Assembly: GCA_040756745.1 (NCBI GenBank)
Contig: JBFLYO010000018.1
Coordinates: 1-64,000, forward strand
Origin: JBFLYO01 sp040756745
GTDB lineage: Bacteria > Bacteroidota > Ignavibacteria > UBA10030 > UBA6906
Direction of reading: 5' to 3'
Length of the DNA: 64,000 nt
Part shown: positions 53,104 to 61,313 of the stretch, in pieces
How positions within the stretch are numbered: the first letter of the stretch is position 1
How the letters are laid out: each line of letters opens with the position of its first letter
Made by a program: the position numbers and the translations under genes
The notes under the pieces: generated by a model
Seen by the model: the letters and a program-made list of their open reading frames with translations, nothing else
What the model was told of the DNA's origin: nothing
Databases searched by the model: none

Positions 53104-55800
53104 ATGAAATCGACCATCGCCGCGCTTCCGCTTCTTCTCCTCGTGCCGGTGGGCTCCCTCCACTCGCAGGGGAACGTCTATCTTGTGCTCGGGTCCGACA
53201 CCGCGATCTGGGAGGGCATGGATGTCGGACGGTACCACTGCACCTATGCTCTCTCACTCTTCACCGATCCGGCGCGTAATGCTGCGCGGGTGATGGATCC
53301 GGCATTTCGTCAGCCTCTCAGGGATTCCTACGGAACTCCGGTGAAGCTGACCTGGTGGATGATGGCCGGCAACATCTTTCGGCATGCGACGAACACAAAT
53401 GTCCCCAACCCGAACACGATGACAATGTATCTGATGCAGAAGTACGAAGGGGAAGGGCTGAGGACCTGGGGAGACGAGTTCACGCTGCACTATCACACGT
53501 TCGTCTGGACCGACTACAACCGCGACGGGGTTTACTACTGGAACCAGGCCCTTTCCTTTGCAGAGTCATCCGAGGACTTTGATGTCACGCTCGCACAGAT
53601 GCTGCTGGAGGAAGGGCAATTTCCGGTATCGTTCCGGAGCGGCTGGCATGCGATGGACAATGGCTGGCAACAGCGGCTGGACACCTTCCTCCCCTACTCG
53701 CTGCACAACGACTGGCCGGCACGGCACACCGATCTGACGGAACCCCTGGACAACATCTATGACTGGTCGCGTGCGCCCGGGTCGTTCGTCCCCTTTCACC
53801 CCTCCCCCACCGATTATCAAGTCCCCGGCGACTGCCGCGGTTGGAACGTGCGTTCGGCATACATGTCGTCAGCCGATTCTGCATTCATGGACAGGATCTT
53901 CGCACAGGCCGCGGCCGGAACCGACCAGGTGGTCTGCCTCTGGGCGCATCTCCCCGAGACAGATTTCCTGGACAACATCAGGCGGGTCGACGCCTCAGCC
54001 CACAAGGTCGCGCCGAAATTTCCGGGAGTGAACTTCCGCTACTGCACGGCCGTTGAGGCCATGCAACGGTGGCGAACAACGGATGATACGACCCGTCCTC
54101 ATGTGACGCTGGAGGAGATCCCCGAAGGTGCAACGGTTCGATGGGCCGTCACGAGCGACGAGCCTCTGTTTCAACCTGCTCCCTTTGTCGCTGCAAAGGA
54201 TAAATATGGGGAATATCAGGTTCTCCCATGTCGTACAGTCGGAGGGCAATCCTGGGAAACGACCATCAGTCTTCCCCGGGCCGACTTGGCAAAGGTGGGC
54301 GTTGCTGCAACAGATACGGCAGGCAACCTGATGATCACTTTGCTCCCCTACCTTGCGGACGATATCTTCATCGACAACGTCGACCCCGGGTACGAGGAGC
54401 GTGCCGGCACGTGGTTCACATCGTCCAATGCCGCGTGGGGAACCTCCAGCAGATATGCAACGTTGGGGGCCGCGGATTCCGCCGTAGCCGTGTGGTCTGT
54501 GCCCATCACGACGTCGGGACTGTACAACGTGCACCTGCAGGTTCCCTCGCTGTCTGCCGCCGCCCAACTCGCGGAAGTGCGCGTCATTGATGGTGCTCAG
54601 ACAATGTCGTCTACCTCGTTTTCGTCGGGAATTCCAGGCGGGCGCTGGGTGTACATCGGAACCCCCTATATGTCTTCCGGGTCCGTGTGTTCGGTCGTGT
54701 TGACCGCGTACGGCAACGTCCAGCCCGGAACCCAGCTTGCCGCTGACGCAGTCAGAATCTCTCCGCTCGTTCGCGACCAATGGCTTGTTGTCCCTGAAAC
54801 ATACGACGCCGGGGAGATGATCGTTGAAGAAGAAAGTGTGCGGACGTTCCCCATCCGCAATGAAGGGATTCAGCCCGTTGTCGTTACTGCAGTATCGTCG
54901 ACCGCGGGGACAATCACTCCGCAGACCCTCCTACCAGTTACGGTTCCCCCAATGGGCGAGACTGCCGTAACCCTCGCCATCCAGCGGTCTTTTGTTGGGC
55001 CTCTCACCGATACGCTGATCATCGCATCAGACGATCCGCGTCACCCTGAAGCACGGTCAGTCGTGCGGGGCAACGTCCAGGAGTATTTCGCCCTTGTGGA
55101 CGACCGTGATTCGCTCTCCTACGCCGAATCGGGGGCCTGGTACTTCAGCGTCGCACAGGCGTTCGGGCCTTCGAGTCGTTATGCGTATCCGGCCCCGGGG
55201 GTTTCAGCAACCTTCTCGGCACGTCTCCGGAAGGAGGGCATGTACGAGATACGGGAGATCGTTCCCACGACAGTAAATGCTTCAGTCCGTGCGCGGTACG
55301 TCCTGCTGGTGAGCGGTGCAAGGGTTGATTCGGCATTCATCGACCAGAACGTCGGCAGCGGGAATTGGGTCGGTGTGTTGCAGCGGCAAATCCCTCCGGA
55401 TGTCGACGTTCGCATCGAGCTGACGGATGCCATGTCCCCGATCGTCGCGGGGAAGGTGTTACGCGCGGACGCGGTTCGGTTTCAGTGGGTTGGGCCCGGC
55501 CTGAATGCCACCCAGACCGGCCCGGGGAATCTCCCGACCGAGTTCGCTCTGGGGCAGAATTATCCGAACCCCTTCAATCCCTCCACGCGCATTGCGTACC
55601 AGATTCCCGTCGGGAGCGAAGTAAACCTGACGGTGTTTGACCTCCTGGGCCGGCCTGTAGCGACGCTCGTCGACGGGCGGAAGAGCCCGGGGCACTATCA
55701 GATCGGATTCGATGCGGGGTCGCTTGCAAGCGGGGTGTATCTTTATAGATTGACGGCGGGGTCTTTCGCTCAGACGCGCAAAATGATGGTGATCAAGTAA
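53104..55800 (+). CDS. secreted multidomain protein: polysaccharide-deacetylase-like, golvesin and T9SS domains
   Basis: An 898-residue exported protein. Signal peptide about 1-22; an N-terminal catalytic-looking domain (about 24-325) with TWWMMAGNIFRHATN, EFTLHYHTFVW, RSGWHAMDNGW and LWAHLPETDF, arranged like a polysaccharide-deacetylase/NodB-type barrel (inference). Next is a golvesin/xanthan-lyase C-terminal-like beta domain (about 420-525; DPGYEERAGTWFTSSNAAWG), an ASH-like Ig unit (about 545-645; EESVRTFPIRNEGIQPVVVT), a second golvesin-like unit (about 660-795; SYAESGAWYFSVAQAF), and the T9SS sorting domain (about 813-898; QNYPNPFNPSTRIAYQ ... SGVYLYRL ... RKMMVIK). A surface enzyme for a glycan or its attachment is likely, substrate unknown. 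Confidence 0.82.
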   Translation: MKSTIAALPLLLLVPVGSLHSQGNVYLVLGSDTAIWEGMDVGRYHCTYALSLFTDPARNAARVMDPAFRQPLRDSYGTPVKLTWWMMAGNIFRHATNTNVPNPNTMTMYLMQKYEGEGLRTWGDEFTLHYHTFVWTDYNRDGVYYWNQALSFAESSEDFDVTLAQMLLEEGQFPVSFRSGWHAMDNGWQQRLDTFLPYSLHNDWPARHTDLTEPLDNIYDWSRAPGSFVPFHPSPTDYQVPGDCRGWNVRSAYMSSADSAFMDRIFAQAAAGTDQVVCLWAHLPETDFLDNIRRVDASAHKVAPKFPGVNFRYCTAVEAMQRWRTTDDTTRPHVTLEEIPEGATVRWAVTSDEPLFQPAPFVAAKDKYGEYQVLPCRTVGGQSWETTISLPRADLAKVGVAATDTAGNLMITLLPYLADDIFIDNVDPGYEERAGTWFTSSNAAWGTSSRYATLGAADSAVAVWSVPITTSGLYNVHLQVPSLSAAAQLAEVRVIDGAQTMSSTSFSSGIPGGRWVYIGTPYMSSGSVCSVVLTAYGNVQPGTQLAADAVRISPLVRDQWLVVPETYDAGEMIVEEESVRTFPIRNEGIQPVVVTAVSSTAGTITPQTLLPVTVPPMGETAVTLAIQRSFVGPLTDTLIIASDDPRHPEARSVVRGNVQEYFALVDDRDSLSYAESGAWYFSVAQAFGPSSRYAYPAPGVSATFSARLRKEGMYEIREIVPTTVNASVRARYVLLVSGARVDSAFIDQNVGSGNWVGVLQRQIPPDVDVRIELTDAMSPIVAGKVLRADAVRFQWVGPGLNATQTGPGNLPTEFALGQNYPNPFNPSTRIAYQIPVGSEVNLTVFDLLGRPVATLVDGRKSPGHYQIGFDAGSLASGVYLYRLTAGSFAQTRKMMVIK

Positions 55801-55842
55801 ACGCGCAAGCGGTCCTTTGTTCGGGTGCAAGCAGGGAGTTGT

Positions 55843-56736
55843 TCAGGCGGCAGTCTGGCTGTTGCTCCTCTTTTGTTCCAGCTCATGCATGATCCGTTTC
55901 AGTTGTTCCTCGTTTGTCACGGCGGTAATCGCGGCAAATCGTGCACCGCAATCCGGACAGAGGAGTGGCGTAAGGGCGAAAATCCTCTGAAGAAGCCATG
56001 ACCACGGCACCGAGAGATTCTTGGCGCAGGAGGGACAATGGATGTATATCTTCTGATCGGGTGGTTGGATCCGTCCCGACGTGTCTCGCTTTGAGGTCCC
56101 GGAATGACCGAACCGCTCACGGTACCAGATCGCATAATGATGGCGGGCCCACTCACTTTCCACATATCCCGTTGTCATCCCATTGAGCCCGACTCGCGTG
56201 TCAGGGTTTACGGTCGCCATGTAGATGTGGCCAAGCATCGTGGGGGTCACGAGAAGCGCCATCCCGCCGTGGACAAGCCATGCCACCCATGGGATGTCCT
56301 GCAGAATCATCATCACGCCGGTCACAGCTAAGATGGGGAGGGACACCATGACGAGCATGAAATTGACCTTTTCCGCCGCGTTGAACTTCCCCTGCTCCGG
56401 AAGGACGAATCGCTTGCTGATGGCCGCAAGCCCCATGAGGAGTATCCACTTGATGTCGTTCAACGACCAGAGCCAGGCAGTCTTGATGTTGGAAAGATGC
56501 AGTTTCAGATCATTGCGGCCTTTCACGAGGACAACGATCGGTAGCACGATCAGCGAGATGCCGGATAGCCGGTGCACCACCGAAAAGAACGACCGGAACG
56601 AGCGGTGGGGATCAGGATTATAGACAACAAACAGGATGAGCGCAGAAAGCCAGCAGATCATGAAGGGGATCGCAATCGCCCAGTGGAGCATCCGCTCCGT
56701 CTTGTGGAAGCGGAGGACTTTTTCGGAGTGACCCAT
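55843..56736 (-). CDS. cytochrome b subunit (formate dehydrogenase gamma-like) with C-terminal zinc ribbon
   Basis: A 297-residue di-haem cytochrome b of the cytb561/FDH-gamma type in the inner membrane. Four to five hydrophobic segments lie in residues 15-190, with His candidates for haem in FHKTERMLHWAIAIPF, FSVVHRLSGISL and MLGHIYMATV. The region after about 210 is soluble and carries two Cys pairs (CPSCAKNL and CPDCGARF) forming a zinc ribbon that is not part of the usual subunit. No catalytic subunit is adjacent; electron partners could be the dihaem cytochrome c encoded 4 kb away (inference). It is convergent with the preceding T9SS gene. Confidence 0.8.
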   Translation of the reverse strand: MGHSEKVLRFHKTERMLHWAIAIPFMICWLSALILFVVYNPDPHRSFRSFFSVVHRLSGISLIVLPIVVLVKGRNDLKLHLSNIKTAWLWSLNDIKWILLMGLAAISKRFVLPEQGKFNAAEKVNFMLVMVSLPILAVTGVMMILQDIPWVAWLVHGGMALLVTPTMLGHIYMATVNPDTRVGLNGMTTGYVESEWARHHYAIWYRERFGHSGTSKRDTSGRIQPPDQKIYIHCPSCAKNLSVPWSWLLQRIFALTPLLCPDCGARFAAITAVTNEEQLKRIMHELEQKRSNSQTAA

Positions 56737-56894
56737 TTTGTCGTCCTGAGAAACCTGATCCTATGTCGGGGAAGCCTGCGTTTGTCCCAAGGCAGCGCAA
56801 CTCCTGTACCAACGCCATTTTCAGCGAAATCGCACGAAATCGGGGATTCAGGTTATCACATCCTACAGATTATAGCATTTTTGAGAAAGTTGTT

Positions 56895-57755
56895 ATGCTC
56901 CTTCACTGGACGATGTCAATGGCCCTTTCGGTTGCAATGACGCACAGCGCTTTCGCACAGTCGCTTGCGGAGAGGGCGAAGCAGACCGATTTCGATCTCA
57001 TTGCGCGGGCCGGTGTCGTGGGCGATACGTCTGATTATCATGGTTACCTGTGTGTCCGGTTTTCTTTCGAGGGTCATGAAGCACGCTTCGTCAAGCCGAA
57101 ACAAACCGCACGCGGGCGCCCCTGGCTCTGGAGGGCAAGGTTCTGGGGGCACGAGCCGCAGACAGAAATCGCGCTCCTCGAGAGAGGCTTCCACGTGGCA
57201 TATTGCGATGTCGCCGAACTCTTCGGGAACCAGGAGGCGATTGGGGTCTGGAACAGGTTCTACGACATGCTTGTGAAGGCAGGAATGTCACGGACACCAG
57301 CGCTGGAAGCGTTCAGTCGCGGTGCGATCTACGCCTACCGTTGGGCGGCGGCAAATCCGGGGCGCGTAGCGTGCATCTACGCCGACGCGCCGGTCCTAGA
57401 CGTAAAGAGCTGGCCTGGAGGAAAGGGGAAGGGACACGGCAATCCCGTGGAATGGAAGCGGTTGCAGGAGAACTTCGGTCTGAATTCGGAGGAGGAGACC
57501 ATGGCGTTTCGTGGAAGCCCGATCGACCTCGTCGAACAGATCGTCCTGGGTGGGTTCCCCATGCTGCATGTGTGCGGGGACGCTGACGAAACCGTCCCGG
57601 TGGAAGAGAACACCGGTCCCTTCGAGAAGCGGATCAAAGACCTCGGCGGCGAAATCACCGTCATCCACAAGCCCGGCGTTGGCCACCATCCTCACAGCCT
57701 TGCGGATCCTCAACCGATCGTTGATTTCATACTTCGCGCCACTCTGAACAAGTGA
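56895..57755 (+). CDS. exported alpha/beta hydrolase
   Basis: A 286-residue protein with a signal peptide (about 1-22, MLLHWTMSMALSVAMTHSAF then AQ) and an alpha/beta-hydrolase domain. The nucleophile elbow is AFSRGAIYAYRWA (Ser about 136; FSRG), the acid is in the block HVCGDADETVPVEE and the base in HKPGVGHHPHSL, so a full Ser-Asp-His set is present. HEARFVKPK and FWGHEPQTE precede it in the order usual for sialate-esterase/xylan-esterase-like lipases of the DUF (prolyl oligopeptidase-like) type. The ATG at 56895 is chosen; the frame also has an ATG at 56763 with a long non-signal leader. The substrate is probably an acyl or carbohydrate ester. Confidence 0.75.
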   Translation: MLLHWTMSMALSVAMTHSAFAQSLAERAKQTDFDLIARAGVVGDTSDYHGYLCVRFSFEGHEARFVKPKQTARGRPWLWRARFWGHEPQTEIALLERGFHVAYCDVAELFGNQEAIGVWNRFYDMLVKAGMSRTPALEAFSRGAIYAYRWAAANPGRVACIYADAPVLDVKSWPGGKGKGHGNPVEWKRLQENFGLNSEEETMAFRGSPIDLVEQIVLGGFPMLHVCGDADETVPVEENTGPFEKRIKDLGGEITVIHKPGVGHHPHSLADPQPIVDFILRATLNK

Positions 57756-57812
57756 TCGAAGCTCACCCGCGTCAACCTTCATTTTTTCTGTTAGTAGAGA
57801 GGATTGCACGGC

Positions 57813-57841
57813 TTGACTCTCCCTTTCCCGTTGGTTACTTT
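57813..57841 (+). promoter_or_regulatory. promoter of the small 57904 gene
   Basis: TTGACT (57813-57818), 17-bp spacer, TACTTT (57836-57841), 62 nt ahead of the ATG at 57904. The -35 and the first 4 spacer bases match the GH31 and golvesin-gene promoters. Confidence 0.45.
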
Positions 57842-57903
57842 CAGGCTATTCCGTAACGCCGCGCTTCGCCTGAAAACCCGGAACACCCCTCACGGGAACG
57901 ACG

Positions 57904-58224
57904 ATGACATATCCGACCTCACCACATCCGCCCGTCATCATGGAGCCGAATACTTTTTCGGCCGTCTATGTCTCGCGCAAACCTTTCTTCAGCGGGAGGA
58001 GATACTTTTTCAGAAAAGTGCCGCTGGGGTGGGACTGTGTCTTCCGGTATTATCCGGGAGGGGCACCGGTGACGTTAAGGATTCACAAGGACAATCCTAT
58101 CCTTGAGGATCTCAGGCCCAACAACGTCTACCGGTTTCAGGCATTCGATCCGCTTGGTTTCCACCGGCACGACGGAACGGTGACGGATCTGAAGACAGCG
58201 AGGATATACCAGCTGATAAAGTAA
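57904..58224 (+). CDS. small protein of unknown function
   Basis: A 106-residue ORF with its own promoter. The sequence is basic and aromatic, with AVYVSRKPFFSGRRYFFRKV and RYYPGGAPVTLRIHKDNPIL. The alternation of Phe/Tyr/Arg and no signal peptide suggest a small cytoplasmic beta-barrel fold; I recognise no family. A second ATG 12 codons in (MEPNTFSAVY) could be the true start. The stop TAA lies inside a 36-bp perfect palindrome shared with the convergent gene. Coding reality is supported by the promoter and the frame; function is unknown. Confidence 0.5.
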   Translation: MTYPTSPHPPVIMEPNTFSAVYVSRKPFFSGRRYFFRKVPLGWDCVFRYYPGGAPVTLRIHKDNPILEDLRPNNVYRFQAFDPLGFHRHDGTVTDLKTARIYQLIK

Positions 58225-58256
58225 TTATCCATTATCCATGGATAATGGATAATTAC
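58221..58256. terminator. 36-bp perfect palindrome between convergent genes, containing both stop codons
   Basis: The sequence around the central CCATGG is perfectly self-complementary over 18 bp each way. The plus-strand stop TAA (58222-58224) and the minus-strand stop (58253-58255) sit at mirror positions. As RNA it would fold into a long AT-rich stem from either gene, so it could act as a bidirectional terminator or processing site. No T-tract follows. Confidence 0.7.
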
Positions 58257-58663
58257 TGGGGGAGTCTGTCCCGCACTGAGCCGTACACATAGGCCCCTGC
58301 GATTGCACTGAGCAACGCCACCAGAAAAGCGCCATAGCCGTTCCCCACCAGGGCATACAGCGGCCCGGGGCAGGCACCGGTCAACGCCCAACCCATCCCG
58401 AAGAGCAACCCTCCGATCACCGTCCCTTTCCCTAGTGATTTCTCCTCCACGACAATCGGGTCACCGCTCAGCGTCTTCAGGTTGAGCTTTCGTAGGACAG
58501 CCATGGAAAGCGCCCCGACGACGATCGCTGACCCGATCACCCCGTACATGTGGAATGAATCGAAGCGGAACATCTCCTGGATCCTCAGCCAGGCGATCAC
58601 TTCCCCGTTGGTCAGGATGAGACCGAAGAGGATGCCGAGCATGAGTACGATGAAGTAGACCAT
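58253..58663 (-). CDS. YeeE/YedE-family sulfur transporter, second half (DUF6691-like)
   Basis: A 136-residue membrane protein with about four helices. The motif TGACPGPLYALVGNG (Cys98) is the family's sulfur-handling Cys; the N-terminal IVLMLGILFGLILTNGEVIA and MYGVIGSAIVVGALS are the other conserved helices. YeeE/YedE (TsuA-like) proteins pass thiosulfate or persulfide sulfur across the membrane by relay between cysteines. Here the transporter is split in two half-genes 15 bp apart, as in PmpA/PmpB-type pairs. The stop codon is inside the 36-bp palindrome. It is in a block with TsdA and DsrE-like proteins, consistent with sulfur metabolism. Confidence 0.85.
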   Translation of the reverse strand: MVYFIVLMLGILFGLILTNGEVIAWLRIQEMFRFDSFHMYGVIGSAIVVGALSMAVLRKLNLKTLSGDPIVVEEKSLGKGTVIGGLLFGMGWALTGACPGPLYALVGNGYGAFLVALLSAIAGAYVYGSVRDRLPQ

Positions 58664-58678
58664 GGCGGTGTTCCTATC

Positions 58679-59239
58679 TCAGAGATTCAGGATAAGGGGA
58701 AGGAGAACATAGGTTGAGAAAAGACCCCCGATGAAGAAACAGAGTGTCGCCACGAGCGAGGACCGGTGGAAATTCGAGACCCCATGGATCGTGTGCCCTG
58801 ATGTGCATCCGTCCGCATAGCGGGTCCCGAATCCCACAAGAAAGCCCCCGACCACCAGGAGGAAGAACCCACGGAGCGAGAAAATCGCGTTCCATGAAAA
58901 GAGGTCCGGCGGGACCAGCGAGGTGAAGTCCTTCAGGCCGAGGGAGGCCAGGACGTCGAGCGTATGCCCCGAAATCTGCCCTTCGGCGGCGGTCGTCAAG
59001 GTCGGGTGGCCAAGGAAACCCCCGATCACGATCCCCGCGACAAAGACCAGCCGCCAGCTGTGGTCCCTCCAGTTGTATTGAAAATAGCGGGCTTTGGGAC
59101 GGACGGTCACCGTGCAGATGTCCCGGAATGTCGACGAAATGCCAAAGTGCTTGTTTAATAGGAGATAGATCGCCGGCACGTAGAGCCCGATGAGAGGTCC
59201 CGTAACGTACCAGGGCCAGAAGGATGAGAGAATGTCCAT
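58679..59239 (-). CDS. YeeE/YedE-family sulfur transporter, first half
   Basis: A 186-residue membrane protein with about five helices. Key motif: GFGTRYADGCTSGHTIHG (Cys145), the YeeE/YedE signature, with an additional Cys42 near the first loop. It precedes the second half on the same strand and they should form a heterodimer. Known TsuA from Spirochaeta thermophila is a single polypeptide with both parts and imports thiosulfate. Direction and substrate here are inferred from the neighbours: a Tat-exported DsrE-like protein and a dihaem TsdA-like enzyme. Upstream is the divergent promoter of the DsrE-like gene, with its own starting elements not resolved. Confidence 0.88.
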   Translation of the reverse strand: MDILSSFWPWYVTGPLIGLYVPAIYLLLNKHFGISSTFRDICTVTVRPKARYFQYNWRDHSWRLVFVAGIVIGGFLGHPTLTTAAEGQISGHTLDVLASLGLKDFTSLVPPDLFSWNAIFSLRGFFLLVVGGFLVGFGTRYADGCTSGHTIHGVSNFHRSSLVATLCFFIGGLFSTYVLLPLILNL

Positions 59240-59378
59240 ATCGCCACCTGGGAGATGAACAGGGAATTGATCAAGCCGTACGCCGATCGAACTACACCAG
59301 CTGGCCTGCAGTTCCGAGCCACCCTGCCAACTTACAGAAAAGATAACACTGAAACCGTTTACAAAGTTCGGACACGGT

Positions 59379-59407
59379 TGACTTCAAGGTCCGGGTTCTG
59401 TACATTC
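59379..59407 (+). promoter_or_regulatory. promoter of the Tat-exported DsrE-like gene
   Basis: TTGACT (59379-59384), 17-bp spacer, TACATT (59402-59407); predicted start about 59414, leader about 47 nt. A GGAGGATCC ribosome site lies just before the ATG at 59461. Confidence 0.5.
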
Positions 59408-59460
59408 CCCCCCACAGTTCTTTCTCATACATTAACCCCATCACCAGAGGAGGATCCACC

Positions 59461-60144
59461 ATGTCCACTCCCCGCGACGGCATTCAACGCCGTGATTTTT
59501 TGGGAACCTTGCTCGCCTCCACCACAATCGGCCTGGCAGGGCTCTCAGCGCCCATCAATCTCGCGGGCGCGCAGGAGAAACCAGCCGCGATGTCGGGCAG
59601 TTCCGATTTCGAAACGTGGCTTGGAAAGATCAAAGGGAAACACCGCCAGGTGTTTGACTCTCCCGATCCGCATGGCGGACTTCCACTTGCGTGGGCGCGC
59701 GTGTTTCTGATGACGAATAAGATGGTAGGTGTTCCCGACGACGACGTCAGCGCCGTGATCGTGCTGCGTCACGACTCAATTCCTCTGGCGATGGAGGATA
59801 AGCTCTGGAAGAAGTACAACTTCGGCAAGATGTTCGGCGCAAAGGATATGATGACCAATGCCATCCTGAAGCGGAACGTGTTCTGGAAGCCAAAGGAAGG
59901 GAGCCTTCCCGTCCCGGGAATGGGGGTCGATGAGCTGTTGAACAGCGGCGTCCTGATCGGAGCGTGCGACATGGCGCTGACCGTCTACTCCAAGATGACC
60001 GCAGAGAAGATGAAGCTCAACCCCGACGAGGTGAAAAAGGAGTGGGTGGCGGGCGTGTTTCCGGGGATCCAGCTCGTCCCCTCAGGCGTTCTGGCCATCA
60101 ACCGCGCTCAGGAACACGGCTGCACGTACTGCTACGCCGGGTAA
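59461..60144 (+). CDS. Tat-exported DsrE-like protein
   Basis: A 227-residue protein. A Tat signal (QRRDFLGTLLASTTIGLAGL, residues 9-28) is followed by a domain (about 50-225) with ARVFLMTNKMVG, VSAVIVLRHDSIPLAMEDKL and CDMALTVYS, which fits the DsrE/DsrF-like (small sulfur-relay) fold. The last residues CTYCYAG carry two Cys (221 and 224) that could bind persulfide or a metal. Periplasmic DsrE-like proteins of this type are not well characterised. It is between the YeeE/YedE pair and a TsdA-like cytochrome, so a role in periplasmic sulfane-sulfur handling is inferred. Confidence 0.7.
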   Translation: MSTPRDGIQRRDFLGTLLASTTIGLAGLSAPINLAGAQEKPAAMSGSSDFETWLGKIKGKHRQVFDSPDPHGGLPLAWARVFLMTNKMVGVPDDDVSAVIVLRHDSIPLAMEDKLWKKYNFGKMFGAKDMMTNAILKRNVFWKPKEGSLPVPGMGVDELLNSGVLIGACDMALTVYSKMTAEKMKLNPDEVKKEWVAGVFPGIQLVPSGVLAINRAQEHGCTYCYAG

Positions 60145-60157
60145 GGGGCTGTCTGCA

Positions 60158-61096
60158 TCACGGCCGCTTCCCGTAGTACACCGCATCAGGCGGGAGTTTC
60201 TCGACGCGATAGTCCTGATCCTTCAACGGATAAGCCGGCCTGCGCATGGAATTGATGAAGGCGGCGATCTGCTGGGCTTCCTCGTCAGTGAGACTGCCGG
60301 GGCTGAGGTAGGGCATCGCATAGCGGATCATGCCCGCAAGCGTGTAGATACGGGCGGCACCGGCGCCGTCGTTCCAGGAATCGGGGCCCCACAGGGGCCC
60401 CGCCTTTTTGTCCCCAATGTGCACCCCCTGCCCATCCTTCCCATGGCATGAGCTGCACTTCTCCATGAAGAGTTTCTTTCCGCGGGCGATGCTCAGCCGC
60501 TCAACAGGGATAAGATTCTCAGGACTGATCGTGTTCCGCCCCCGCCATGGGAGCCGTTCGCCGCGGGAGAATCCCTCCGAGATCCAGGAGATGTATGCAG
60601 CCAGCGCGGTGACTTCCTTTGAGTCGTGGCGCGGCACCTCCTGACCCGCCGACCCGTTTTCGCTTCGCATGAAGCAGCCGACAATCCTGTCCTCGAGTGT
60701 GAACATCCGTGCCTCCCGTTTGTTGTACTCCGGAAAGACGGACGCGACGCCGACCAGCGGCATCGCCGCCTCACGTTGTCCCCCATTCAGGTGACAGTTG
60801 CCGCAGGTCAAGGCGTTGCGGACAAACTGCGGGGCCTCGCGCGGCGTGTGCATGAACAGTCGGAACCCCCAGCGGATCGTCTCGCCGCGCGGAGAATTCT
60901 CGAGCGTGGAATCCGCGTCAGGGTGACGGGGGATGTCCCAGGCGGTGACCATCGTAGTGCGGGCGGGGATAAGACGCGGCGACGAGCTGTTCTCGCCATC
61001 TGGTGCGTTGAGGGATTGTGCGATTGCTCCTCTCTGAAGAATCGAGGCAAGCAGTATCGCCGTGACGAGAATCAGAGTCCTCAGAATGCTCACCAT
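60158..61096 (-). CDS. tsdA: dihaem cytochrome c, thiosulfate dehydrogenase TsdA-like
   Basis: A 312-residue periplasmic enzyme. Signal peptide about 1-26; first haem site CGNCH (98-102); a conserved block LEDRIVGCFMRSENG with Cys141, which in TsdA provides the unusual axial ligand to haem 1; second haem site CSSCH (214-218); Met candidates near 256-261 for haem 2. TsdA couples two thiosulfates to tetrathionate and passes electrons to cytochrome c or quinone. The fit of the Cys141 motif makes TsdA much likelier than a SoxX/SoxA or generic cytochrome. Neighbouring YeeE/YedE and DsrE-like genes support a sulfur role. Convergent with the DsrE-like gene, 13 bp away. Confidence 0.85.
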   Translation of the reverse strand: MVSILRTLILVTAILLASILQRGAIAQSLNAPDGENSSSPRLIPARTTMVTAWDIPRHPDADSTLENSPRGETIRWGFRLFMHTPREAPQFVRNALTCGNCHLNGGQREAAMPLVGVASVFPEYNKREARMFTLEDRIVGCFMRSENGSAGQEVPRHDSKEVTALAAYISWISEGFSRGERLPWRGRNTISPENLIPVERLSIARGKKLFMEKCSSCHGKDGQGVHIGDKKAGPLWGPDSWNDGAGAARIYTLAGMIRYAMPYLSPGSLTDEEAQQIAAFINSMRRPAYPLKDQDYRVEKLPPDAVYYGKRP

Positions 61097-61192
61097 CGAT
61101 TCTCTCCTCTGGCAATTGTCGATAGTCCAGTGTCCATCGTCAATCGGTCTTTTTCGCTCACCCCTGAAGAACTACACGGCAGGCAGGCCCGG

Positions 61193-61217
61193 CCCCTCTC
61201 CCAAACTGGGAGAGGGG
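61193..61217. repeat. REP-like GC-rich palindrome
   Basis: A perfect 11-bp stem CCCCTCTCCCA with a 3-nt loop AAC and TGGGAGAGGGG, followed by GACTGGGGGTGAGGG. This CCCTCTCCC...GGGAGAGGG...GGTGAGGG word is widespread in intergenic DNA of many bacteria and is translated as LTPSPPLPVWERG in spurious ORFs. It lies between tsdA and the esterase gene. Confidence 0.75.
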
Positions 61218-61313
61218 GACTGGGGGTGAGGGTTTGCACGGGGGCGGGCAAATTTCCACTCGGTTCACTACATTGCAGATCGTTCACGGACGACCAGATT
61301 CTGGGACGCGACA

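Noticed and set aside
53104..55800. Xanthan lyase
   Set aside because: Only the golvesin/xanthan-lyase C-terminal-like domains match; the N-terminal domain is not a lyase barrel.
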